Assembly (NCBI RefSeq): GCF_013368755.1
Contig: NC_049565.1
Span: 1,736,001-1,800,000, forward strand
Origin: Talaromyces rugulosus
Taxonomy: Eukaryota > Ascomycota > Eurotiomycetes > Eurotiales > Trichocomaceae
Direction of reading: 5' to 3'
Length of the DNA stretch: 64,000 nucleotides
This document shows, piece after piece, positions 1 to 9,696 of the stretch. Position 1 is the stretch's first letter. Every line of letters begins with the position of its first letter. The translations under genes and the position numbers were made by a program. Below the pieces are notes generated by a model. The model worked only from the letters and a program-made list of their open reading frames with translations, was not told the DNA's origin and did no database searches.

Positions 1-345
1 TGGAGAAGCGTCAGGTTCCAAAATAGAGCTAGAAAAATCAAGTGGTTTTTGATAGGATAATATATCTTAAGCTTGGATGTCCATTCTCTTAGAATGGCCA
101 TAAGCTGAATTTTGTTTGACGTAGCGCAAGTTTAGTATGCATTCATTCCAAATATAAAAAATTCCTTAATGTCTTTGTATTATATGGAAATCAATCTTTG
201 ACAAGAATAATGTTTCGAAAAAAACAAGAGCAGCGGTTTTCTAATTGAAAGCCATTCTTGAGTGTTTAAGCTAACGTGCTTACCATCTATACAGTCCAAT
301 CTGTTCTATCCATGCAGCTGAAAATGTATCACACCTGATCCCGGT
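1..345. other. Intergenic, nothing identified
   Basis: I see no supportable gene, repeat or RNA in these first 345 bases. The stretch is moderately AT-rich. It may be the 3' flank of the possible minus-strand membrane-protein gene that starts to its right. Confidence 0.5.
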
Positions 346-825
346 TCAAGTAGATTGTTTTGAAGCGTGGTGATTTAAGTTCTTTTTCGTCTTTCTCGGT
401 ATCGTAGGGGGGAAGCTGAATATATCGTTTTCGTAGTTGAGAGTAGACAAGAACAGCTTATAGAGATAGCTGAAACCCACGCAGCTGATGGACGAAGCGA
501 TTGCTATGCCCGCCCAAAATGCATATCCAGTGTTCTGGTCCGAAATGTTTCTGAATCGGAGTTGGGAAATACCTAGTGTCGAGGAAATGTAACCAAAACC
601 ACTGTCACTTCGCTGGTAAGATAGAGCCACCACGAGAGAAGTTGTGGATACAGTAGTGACTGCCAGGCTCGTCCAGCAACGAAATTTCCGCTGCTTGGGA
701 CGAGATGTGGCGCTTGTTATCCGCTTGCTCTCAACGGGAAAGGTATTATTATGAGAAATGGGCGAAGCCTGTTGTTCAAAGCTTCCAGCAAGCGTTCCGA
801 CTCGATATTGCTGCATTTTTGCCAT
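346..825 (-). CDS. Possible small membrane protein (hypothetical)
   Basis: A 159-codon minus-strand reading frame starts with MAKMQQYR. It has a basic, Ser/Thr-rich N-terminus and two hydrophobic stretches (about residues 50-66 and 103-126) that could be membrane helices. A second open frame on the same strand (717-1160) overlaps its 5' end, so the true gene may have additional exons to the right. I do not recognise the family, and the frame could also be fortuitous. It lies upstream of the P450 and has no obvious link to the cluster. Confidence is low because there is no homology and no clear splice structure. Confidence 0.25.
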   Translation of the reverse strand: MAKMQQYRVGTLAGSFEQQASPISHNNTFPVESKRITSATSRPKQRKFRCWTSLAVTTVSTTSLVVALSYQRSDSGFGYISSTLGISQLRFRNISDQNTGYAFWAGIAIASSISCVGFSYLYKLFLSTLNYENDIFSFPPTIPRKTKKNLNHHASKQST

Positions 826-1564
826 ATTTGATTCGCTGTGACCGGCATAGTCATACGACTCTGTGCCATCGGTCCCGGCACAATTCTCGAGTGCTTCGAT
901 GCCACCTGGATGGTCTGAGCTGAAGGCTGTGAGATCGTATACTGTGGAAGCTGGTCAGCTCTACTACTTCTAGAATAGTTCATAATTTGCGCAAGTGTTA
1001 GCCCTACCATGACCATGAACCGCTGTCCATAGCGACTGTAGGGTATTGTGGTCGGACAGTTGCTCAAGCGTGATGCTTTGACTGACTTGGGACATTGTGG
1101 ATATACACTTCCCGTCTGTTGCGGCGCGACAATAAAAAGAGGATTAATAGGTAGGTTCATAGAGGCAAAGATCTATCTATCTATCGCTTAAACGGTAACG
1201 CTTTCATCAATCTATCCACCTTGGCAATATGGCGAGTACGTAAGAAGGATCCAATGTTGGCCGAGGTAAGCTGCAGATCAACGATCGGCCTTCCAAAAGC
1301 GACCTTTCGCCGCATTTCCAAAAGAGGACACGCTAATAGTACGTATGTAGAACCTAAAGCCAATTGTCGACGGTGGAGTGAGTATATTAATTATTATTGT
1401 TAGTAATTACTAATGAACTTACCGACCTGTAAATTGACTTGGAACACAGCCAGAAATCTAGTAGAAACGAGTCGTTCTTATCAAGGAGGCTAACATTTTG
1501 CTGGCCGGTCTTACGGCAATCGTCGACAACCCATCATAATCAACAATTTAAAAATAAGAAAAAA
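826..1564. other. Region upstream of the P450; only weak coding signal
   Basis: Open minus-strand frames of 147 codons (717-1160) and 60 codons (1181-1363) are present but do not join into a recognisable product. The second could be a fragment of a real exon. The right part of this stretch should contain the promoter of the P450 gene starting at 1565. Confidence 0.3.
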
Positions 1565-3302
1565 ATGCAGAAAGAATTTTACATCGGAGCCAAGGGTGGA
1601 GAAGATTCTCACACTCTGGACGTGTCGCCATTCACAAGCCTAGAGCAACTCACGAGAGCCCTGGCTGATATCTTTGCATTTGCCGATACGAGATGTGCGT
1701 TTCTGCTGCCATGTCAAGGGTTTCCGAGACATGCTCCCTGCGTTCTAGGCTAACTCAAATCATATAGCATTATGGCTTATCGATCAACAAGGCAATCATA
1801 TTTCGACTTTGAAAGATGTGCAGGAGACCAACGACCTTATTGAATTGCGCGTAACGCGGTATGAATCCATTCGCGAACCACCGGGACCTCGCTCGTTACC
1901 CTTCGTCGGCAACCACTACGAGCTGTATCCAGATGTTCTCGGGAATTATGACCGATTGTTCTCACTCTATGGGCCAATGATCAAGACTGTCAACATGGGA
2001 ACAACCATCTTTCACACCAATGACCCCGAGATCGCGCGGCATTTGTTGCGCGAGGACAAGCTTTTCACCAAAACCACGTCCGACGTAACACACCCTCTGT
2101 ATTATATGAATGATCAAGACGCCCTCTTTACGTGCGACACTGCATCTCCTGCCTTTGCGCCGAGCCACAAATTTGTGCCTCCAACAATGTCGCCACGCGC
2201 TGTGGCTCACTTTATGCCGCTGATCCAAGAGGCCACCCAGTCCATCTTTACGGCATTCGACGAGTTGGCGGAATCTGACCGGGCGATCAATGTCTACCAA
2301 TATATGTTTAAACTCGCATCACAGATCATCTGGCGCGTCGTCCTAAATCAAGACCTAAAGCACTTCGAGTCGACCAAGACGCCGCCGTCGCTGCCTATCC
2401 GACTGCTTGGCCAGTATCTGTCGTTGATGAAAAAAGCGTCGCTGCAGCCACAATGGTTCAAGTATCTCCCTTTTGGGGACGCTGCAAAAGTGAAGCAGGT
2501 TCGTCAGCAGGTGCTTGACATCTGCGAGGACGCCATGAGCTCCTGCATCAAAAAGGATGGCCCGCCTCTATATCTCTCGGATCCAACGGCCTTGCAGAGC
2601 GCCACTTGCGTCGCTGATTTTCTATACCGGGCCCGTGACAAAGAAGGACAAGGGTTGCCGTATGACCTGGTACTTGGTAATGTGGTATCGACTGCTGGTG
2701 CGGGATTCACCACCAGTTCATCTCTACTCTCGTGGGCCATATATGCACTTGTCCGGTACCCTGGAAATCAAGAACGTCTATTCGAGGAGATAGTCGGCCA
2801 CCGCGGTGGAAATGGAATTGACAACTGCTGGACGTATGACGAGATCCATAGCATGAAGTTTCTCGATTGCTTCATCAAAGAAGTTCTTCGTCTCCACAGC
2901 CCTAGCTTCCAGACCGCACGTAACGCCAAAAAAGACGCAATCCTGCCAGGGGGATATTTAATACCCAAGGGATCTATCGTTATTGCATGTTTTCCGAGTA
3001 TCCACAAGAACCCTGCCCACTGGGAGAATCCACTGCGGTTTGACCCAGATCGCTGGATGGAGGAAGGCCTGGCGGCGCAGATGGGCCGCCAAGGGTCGTA
3101 CACGCCGTTCGCCGCAGGAGGCCGGGGCTGTGTTGGGTTCAACTTGGCACTCACACAGGTCAAGGTGGTTGTAGCAGAGTTGGTGTATCGATACGAATTT
3201 GAAGACTCGTCGCCCGAGCCCGTCGTGTATGATCCTGAGTTCTTGGTAGTGCGGCCACTCAACTTCTACGCAGGGATAACGAGGCGAAAAGAGTCGCCTT
3301 GA
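1565..3302 (+). CDS. Cytochrome P450 monooxygenase with soluble N-terminal extension
   Basis: Predicted 554-residue haem-thiolate monooxygenase, encoded in two exons (1565-1694 and 1768-3302) with a 73-bp GT-AG intron in phase 1. The proline hinge PPGPRSLPFVGN is followed by the I-helix AGAGFTTSS, the ExxR motif at about Glu415-Arg418 and the haem-binding loop FAAGGRGCVGF with ligand Cys498. The catalytic core looks intact. Unusually, the roughly 75 residues before the hinge are polar and contain no signal-anchor helix. They read like a small beta-rich domain (starting MQKEFYIGAKGG). It is the first gene of the polyketide cluster and most likely hydroxylates or otherwise oxidises the PKS product. 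The CYP family is not assigned. Start choice: first ATG of the frame with good downstream coding, since the long upstream frame has no better ATG context. Confidence 0.85.
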
Positions 3303-4068
3303 GTTGATTAGAAATAATGACTGTATATTTTAGGCTCATCATCTCTACTGGGTTTGTTTGTTTATGCGCGTGCGCTGCTGTTTGAATAATCGGTCGTTAG
3401 GGCTAGGTTCCGCGTCTAATGCCACGCAGCAAATGTGGACTTGGGGTTCAGGTGTGGACAAGAGTCACTTTGGGGCGCACAAAGACTAGTTATTTTTGTA
3501 TCTATTTTCTAACATTCGAATAGAGATGAACAATACCTATAAAATCCGAGTCACCTCACCTAAAACAAAGACCAGTGTGCGTGCCCTCAGTAGTTCGAGC
3601 GCGCGACAGAATGTAGCGTACATTTTTCTAGAAATTAACCGTGCCGCGTAAGCTAGTAGTACAATCATGTGCTAGACCCAGACTCAATAAGTAGAATTTC
3701 GTAGAGTGCGCGGCGTGTTATGATGACGGGAATGGACCGATTTGGCTGTGGCCGTATTCCCGATTCTGTCCAACGGTTTTCGGCGCCCTTCCTAATTTTG
3801 ATTTCCTCTCTTATTCCTTGCCTCGTCTCGGAGCAACCACCGTTTCGTAGTCGCATTTCCTGATAATGTCTTTCGGTTCTGTTAGCCCGTCACTGATTTA
3901 GTCAGGCGGCTCGTTACCTATTTCGTTATGCCCGTCTTTATGTCGTTATACCGACGTATAGTCGAGGTGGGGGGTGTAGTCAGTGATGATATACACCTAT
4001 CGTCTTGTTTTTTTTTTGGTGCAATATTTACTCTTTTGATTACCGTAATAGTGTGATAAACATAAAAA
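3303..4068. other. Intergenic / promoter of the amidotransferase gene
   Basis: Non-coding stretch of about 770 bp between P450 stop and amidotransferase start, both genes on the plus strand. It presumably holds the terminator of the first and the promoter of the second. I see no additional gene. No confident regulator site was identified by eye. Confidence 0.5.
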
Positions 4069-6336
4069 ATGTGCGGGATTTCTACTTGTATTTTGATCAA
4101 TGGCCACAGTAACAACACCGCTTGCAACGTGGAAACCAACGGCGATCATACAACGAACGATGTAGCAAAGGAACTTGCAGCAGACCTAAAAGCTTCAGTC
4201 GATATCATCAATCACCGTGGCCCAGATGACTCAGGGATATGGATCAGTGCAAACGAGCAAGTCGGACTCGCCCACTGCCGACTGTCAATCAACGATCTAT
4301 CCTCTGCAGGGCGACAACCACTTCACAGTAGCGACAACCAACTACATGCTGTGGTGAATGGTGAAATTTACGACTACGCTCGCCTCCGTCATGAATGTGA
4401 AACAATTTACAATTATCCTTTCCAGAGCGACAGTGACAGCGAGCTTGTTTTGGCGCTGTATAAGATCCACGGCGCCCCGGAATTTCTCACCCATCTACGA
4501 GGCGAATTCGCATTCGTCCTCTACGATGGCCGCGACGGAGCTCAGAGGTTGATCGCCGCACGCGATCGTTATGGAATAAAACCACTGGTGTATACTCGCG
4601 TCGGGTCCAAACTACTCGTCGCTTCCGAGGCGAAGGCATTCTTGCCCTTGGGCTGGAAACCGCGCTGGGACGTGCGTGCCATTGCTGATGCTGGATGGAT
4701 GTTCGATGGCCGAACGTTGTTCCGTGGAGTTCGAAAGGTCTTGCCTGGGCATTATCTTGATATTACAGAACAAGGTGTGCGGCAGGTCAAGTATTGGGAT
4801 GCGGAATACGAAGACAAGGTTGGTCTATTGAACTTTACAAAAAGTGCAGAACTAATTTGTCTTTTTTCACAAAGAGTAAACCCGAGACTCGCACTATCGA
4901 CGAAATGATATCGGGGGTTCGTGAGAGGTTGGTCGAGTCTGTTCGTCTTCGCCTGCGTGCCGATGTCCCCATCGGAATCTACTTGTCCGGAGGGATCGAC
5001 TCTTCTGCCATTGCCGGGATAGTTACGGACCTCGCGCGCAAGGAAAATGTAAAGATAGGGAACGAGGAGACTGCTCGTGTCACCTGTTTCAGTGTGGCGT
5101 TTCCGGAGACATCTGGGTATGATGAATCACGTAAGTCATGAGTATTCCCAGCGAAGCCAGCAGCATGCTAATAGAAAAACACAAGACATTGCTGAGCGAA
5201 CGGCCGATTGGCTGGGAGTGAAGACTATAAAGAAAACCATCACCGAGGACACCCTGGCTGAAGACTTTGCGGACGCCGTGTTCCACTGTGAGCATCATCA
5301 TTTTGACCTCAACTTTGTAGCCAAGTTTGCCCTCTCGACTCTGCCCCAGGAACACGGTATCAAAGTTGTTATCACCGGTGAAGGCGCCGACGAGCATTTC
5401 GCTGGTTATCCATACTTTCCTGCCGAGTTCCTTCGCGAAGCTGACGAGTCTCTGCCCGACTCACCATTATCACAAAACAGTGACCTTCGAAATGAAATGT
5501 TCCAGGCTGTGCAGCGGGAAATGAAAGGAATCTGGCGAAATGGTGGCGCAACAGCATATGAGGATAGGCCAGCCCTTCCATCCATCGCGGGTGTCGGAGC
5601 AACAGCTATGAGCGATAATCTTTTGCCGTGGCATCCAACGGCCACTATATTTGCTCCTTGGCTGCAAAACCGGCAAGGTGCTGAATATGACTGTCGTAGA
5701 ACGGTCCTTGCTTCTTACGCGAGCGATGTTCAAGCTAGAATGCGGTCACGATGGCACCCTCTGCACACATCTATGTATATGTGGAACAAGAACTCTCTGG
5801 CGAATGTCCTGCTATCGTGTCTTGGCGACCGTACTGAGATGGCACACAGTGTCGAAGCACGTACGCCATTTCTGGACCACCACCTCACTGAGTACGTGAA
5901 TCGGTTGCCACCCAGTGTCAAACTGCACTATGCGGGCTGGAATGGTGCGAAAGGTGGTAAATTGGGCCCTATTTGGAATAAGTCCAACATGGCCTTGCAG
6001 TCGCTCAGCGAAAAATGGATTTTGCGCCAGGCCGTGCGTCCTTACATTACGGACGAGTTGTATACACGGAAAAAACAACCTTTCCTTGCTCCAACTCGAT
6101 GGGCTAAGGAGGGACCATTGCATCAAATGTTCAAGTTATTACTAACCCAACAAGTAGTGGAAGAACTGGGCTTTGTTAACTACACAACGGTCCAAGAGGC
6201 CATGGAAATAGCTTGGGGTGAGAAGGCTGACCCCAAAGCCTTCCGGCTCTTGGTATATTGTGGCGCTTGGGTGGTCCTTGGCCAGCGCATGGGTGTAGCC
6301 AAGGCGGATGTATCTGACTGGGAAATCATTGTATAA
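4069..6336 (+). CDS. Class II glutamine amidotransferase, asparagine-synthetase-like
   Basis: Predicted 718-residue AsnB-type enzyme in three exons (4069-4818, 4875-5130, 5186-6336) separated by 56- and 55-bp introns. The N-terminal nucleophile domain begins MCGIST, so Cys2 is available to hydrolyse glutamine to ammonia. Other glutaminase motifs are INHRGPDDSG, VNGEIYDY and RDRYGIKP. The C-terminal synthetase domain has the PPi-loop LSGGIDSS (about residues 287-294) and GEGADEHFAGY, so ATP-dependent adenylation of a carboxylate and amide formation should both work. It is much longer than many bacterial AsnB proteins, as is common in fungal homologues. Its position between the P450 and the PKS/hydrolase genes suggests it makes an amide from the released polyketide acid rather than asparagine. 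That assignment is inferred from context. It converges with the reductase gene to its right. Confidence 0.9.
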
Positions 6337-6479
6337 TAACTCTATGGGCTAGCGGATGATGCACAGTGTATTATTTGGATGACATAGAGTACTTAAAGTT
6401 GACGGGAGAGTACGATTTACTCAGTCAATCGTGGATTTGAATATTATATCGTGAAGATCTACTGAAAGCGTGTACATAT

Positions 6480-7478
6480 TTAGGGCAACACAACAACCTT
6501 GCCCTGCCCAATGCCTCTGGAATGAACAGATTCGTACGCTTCGCGCACGTCGTTTAACGACACGGTTTTCAGTACAAGCCCTTTGATGTTTCTTTTCGAA
6601 ACGTGTTCCGAGATGCGCGCCATACTAACCCTTGAAGGCTCGGCGATAAAGTACAGTGCTTGAACGCCTTCTTTTCCTTTGCTAATTCCTTTGCTCTTGT
6701 GTTCTTCGATATAACCCCAGCTGCACGCGTCGAAGGATATGAGGGTGCCGTCAGGCTTAACCACGCCCCAGCAGTCGCTGAGAACCTGGAACCCAACAGA
6801 ATCAATGACGAGATCAAATCTGTCCGCCAAAGCGTTGAATTCATTGTATTCGACAACCTCGTGGGCGCCAATGGAGCGTAAGAATGACTCGTTCCGCTCC
6901 TTTGAGCTTGTCGCTGCCACAACGAAATGTCCGGCTGCGACAGCGAACTGCACGAGATACATGGCAACACCACCGCTTGCGCCGGTAATTAGAACCTGCT
7001 TCACTCCTTTCTCCGCTGTGGCCTCCAGCCCAGCATGCACGAACAAGGCCTGATCAGCTGTGATAGCGCTTCCAGGAAGCGCGGCAGCCTCTTCCCACGA
7101 CAGATTGTCCGGCTTCTTGACTGTTTCTTCTGACGTGACGACGGCATATTCTGCCCATGTTCCTCCCCTTTTAGCATGCGTCATACCGTAAACATGGTCG
7201 CCGATCCGGAATTCTTGCTCATCCTCGTGTACAGCGACGACTACGCCAGAAAAGTCATTTCCCAAGAGGGCATGGTTAGGCGGATACAGCTCATTCCACT
7301 CGAGATTGTCCTTGAACACTGTAGAGGCTTTCACCCGAATCAAGAATTCGCCAGGCTGTGATATTTGCGGTTTGGGGATGTCGTCATGGACCTCGATGGC
7401 CGAAGAGGGAGCTGGATTTCCAGGGAAACCATACGGTGTTCCATCCGGGGAGGTAGCGCGAACTCGTGCAGCTCTCAT
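6480..7478 (-). CDS. Medium-chain dehydrogenase/reductase, quinone-oxidoreductase-like
   Basis: Intronless 332-residue zinc-independent MDR protein. The N-terminal GroES-like domain carries LGNDFSGVV and GDHVYGMT. The Rossmann NADPH site ITGASGGVAMYLVQFA lies near residue 165, followed by VIDSVG. No structural zinc cysteine cluster is seen. The reaction is probably NADPH-dependent reduction of an activated C=C bond. In this cluster it is a candidate trans-acting enoyl reductase, because the ER domain of the neighbouring PKS is degenerate. However, its sequence looks more like the general quinone oxidoreductase/RTN4IP1-type branch than the LovC branch, so it could instead be a tailoring reductase. 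It lies on the minus strand, head-to-tail with the hydrolase gene. Confidence 0.85.
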   Translation of the reverse strand: MRAARVRATSPDGTPYGFPGNPAPSSAIEVHDDIPKPQISQPGEFLIRVKASTVFKDNLEWNELYPPNHALLGNDFSGVVVAVHEDEQEFRIGDHVYGMTHAKRGGTWAEYAVVTSEETVKKPDNLSWEEAAALPGSAITADQALFVHAGLEATAEKGVKQVLITGASGGVAMYLVQFAVAAGHFVVAATSSKERNESFLRSIGAHEVVEYNEFNALADRFDLVIDSVGFQVLSDCWGVVKPDGTLISFDACSWGYIEEHKSKGISKGKEGVQALYFIAEPSRVSMARISEHVSKRNIKGLVLKTVSLNDVREAYESVHSRGIGQGKVVVLP

Positions 7479-8212
7479 TATTGTTTGTATTTTTGGGTGT
7501 TAAAGTGAGAAGTCGTTACAAGACAAATGAATCAGAGATGGTTCGGACAAAGGATTCTGTAATACATGTAGGTCAAACCGGAAACCTCTGGGTATTATTA
7601 ACCTTAACCCTAGCAGTATCGGCGATTGACCGAATTGGGAATGCCCCGCTTATACAAACCGTCTCGACTGGGTAAAGTTTCGATGATCTGTTCTTTTGTC
7701 TTGTTGTTATTGACTATTTTATTTTCGTCACACCATCAAAATGAAATATTGAAGCTTCAAGGTGTGAATTTTGAGTTTGTTATCTTTACTTTGTATGGCC
7801 TATCCCCCACTCAGGGTTGGGGTTAGGTTTACGTGACTCTATAACATTGAAGTATGTGCTCTCTACATATCTGTGTGAGGCGATCGGTCAATAATTATTT
7901 GCTACATTTTGATCGGACGCGACTCGAGGAACTTAGATCGATTATTTTGGTGAATTGAGACACAACCCAATCAAAGTGGTAGTGGTATCGCGACATGCCT
8001 TAGGCGGTACCCCAGACATAATCCTCCATCATCACTACCAGGTCGGAAAGTCAGGCGGCCGGAGTATCTCAGTTTGTAATTCCGGGCTAAGGCAGAAATG
8101 ATTATAATATTCAAAGAAATCTAAGAATCTAGGTACATCTATTTATATGGCCCAACTACATGTGTTCCACAGGGTCAGGGTAAATGAAATCAACCACTGT
8201 ATTTATGGAGCT
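7479..8212. other. Intergenic, promoter of the MDR gene
   Basis: About 730 bp without a supportable gene between the hydrolase 3' end and the reductase 5' end, both on the minus strand. Short plus-strand frames here lack coding character. Confidence 0.5.
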
Positions 8213-9109
8213 CTATGCCTGGGCCATAGCCCAGTCAATTGTTCGAAGTACAGCTTTGATCTCCAGTTGCTTTTTCGGAATGTCGTGCAATCCCCCATGT
8301 AAAATTGTTTTTACCATAGACTCGTCGCATATGCTGCGGGCCAATTCGGCCATTTTGATCATATACTCAAAGTCGTTCTGCCCCCACACATGGATAGTTG
8401 GTATTTGAATCTTTTGTGCCAGTATTGATGGATACATGACGCGAGGGATAGCGCCGTACTCCCCGTACCGATATACATTCATATCAGTCCAAGGGAAACG
8501 CGGGTCGTGGATAGCTGCGTCGACAACTGTCTTCTGTAGCAACTCAACAAATTCTTGCTCTGCTATCGTCAGCAGGTCTTCGTCTCTACACCTGGCTCGA
8601 TCCGTGATGTCGTATTCCAGGGCGCGCAACCTTGATATAATGGTATCTCCCATACCCACATCTGCACTACACGGTATAGCGGTCGAGAAGAGACATGCAA
8701 ACTTGACTGGTAGTGGGCCTGTGGCTGCTAGCTGCCGTTCGTAGAAATAAGACAGCGTTAAAGCTGCTCCCTGACTGAACCCGAAGATGCCGTCAAAGGG
8801 ACCTTCTTCTTCTAGAATATCTTCTAGATAATCGAATGCTTGTGCCATTTCAACGGGAGAATAGCCCTGGGTATGAGAAAAAAACGGGCCGGTCTGGTAT
8901 TCCGTGATACCTATATGCGAGAGTGTTAACGAGAATATAACTTGATACCGCCGTCACAAGCACTACGTACCAGGCCCTCGGTCGCACTCGAATGGACCGT
9001 CTACAAAGACGAGCTCAAAACTGGGATCTAGTTCGCGTCGCAAATTTGCCATCTGCGCTTCAAGAATGGCGCCTGAGCTGCCGACGCCATGGAGACAGAG
9101 AATCTTCAT
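8213..9109 (-). CDS. FSH-family serine hydrolase (LovG-like polyketide-releasing thioesterase)
   Basis: Predicted 278-residue alpha/beta hydrolase in two exons (8971-9109 and 8213-8910) with a 60-bp intron. It begins MKILCLHGVGSSG, typical of the FSH1/serine hydrolase family. The nucleophile elbow GFSQGA places Ser92. Asp226 (VWGQND) and His255 (GGLHDIP) complete a catalytic triad. Related fungal proteins such as LovG hydrolyse the thioester that links a finished polyketide to the ACP of a highly reducing PKS lacking its own thioesterase. The gene is divergent from the PKS across 587 bp, which suggests shared control. Product release as a free acid would supply the substrate expected by the amidotransferase; that link is inferred. 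Confidence 0.88.
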
Positions 9110-9696
9110 TGTTGCTTGGAAAGTATCAACGATAACTTGTTCCAGGGATTCAAGAAGTGATACTCGGTCAATTGTTAATTGGAGCCGTAGAACTTACTTC
9201 ATACTGCTGTTTAGTCCTCCGCTGAGCCTTGTAATTTGCTTCATTTCGTTCCGCAAATTTTAGTATAGCGGAGAAACCCCGAATTTGCCACGGGCCGAGC
9301 GTTCTTTGGCCCCAGTTAGGGCTACCAACTTGGCCATCCATTCCGTTTTGAGGGCCGCAACCAAATCAAGGTATGAAGGAGTCGGCGCGGCCAAGCCTTA
9401 ATACAGTAAATGGCGAGACGCTGTTGAACAAATTGGGCCGGCCAGGCGGGCTGCATGTCCACAGTGAAATCCAACACAAACTCTACAAAAGTCGTGGGCT
9501 CCGTGCCATCACATACAGCCGGCACACACTCTCCTCACGAACCCTTTTTTTTTTGTTTTTTACGCTATCCACCCGTGCTGTGTGCCTGTTGGATGTATTG
9601 TGTTGACTTCGACAGTGCATCTATATTAATTGTGTTCTAAGCCCCGCACTCTGTGGAGTTAATCTTTTAAGTGTATAACCACCATCCACCCTCACG
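9110..9696. promoter_or_regulatory. Bidirectional promoter between hydrolase and PKS
   Basis: This 587-bp gap separates the divergent hydrolase (minus) and PKS (plus) genes and should contain promoters for both. A T-rich tract near 9545-9560 lies about 140 bp before the PKS start. I could not identify a convincing AflR-type palindrome by eye. Confidence 0.55.
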
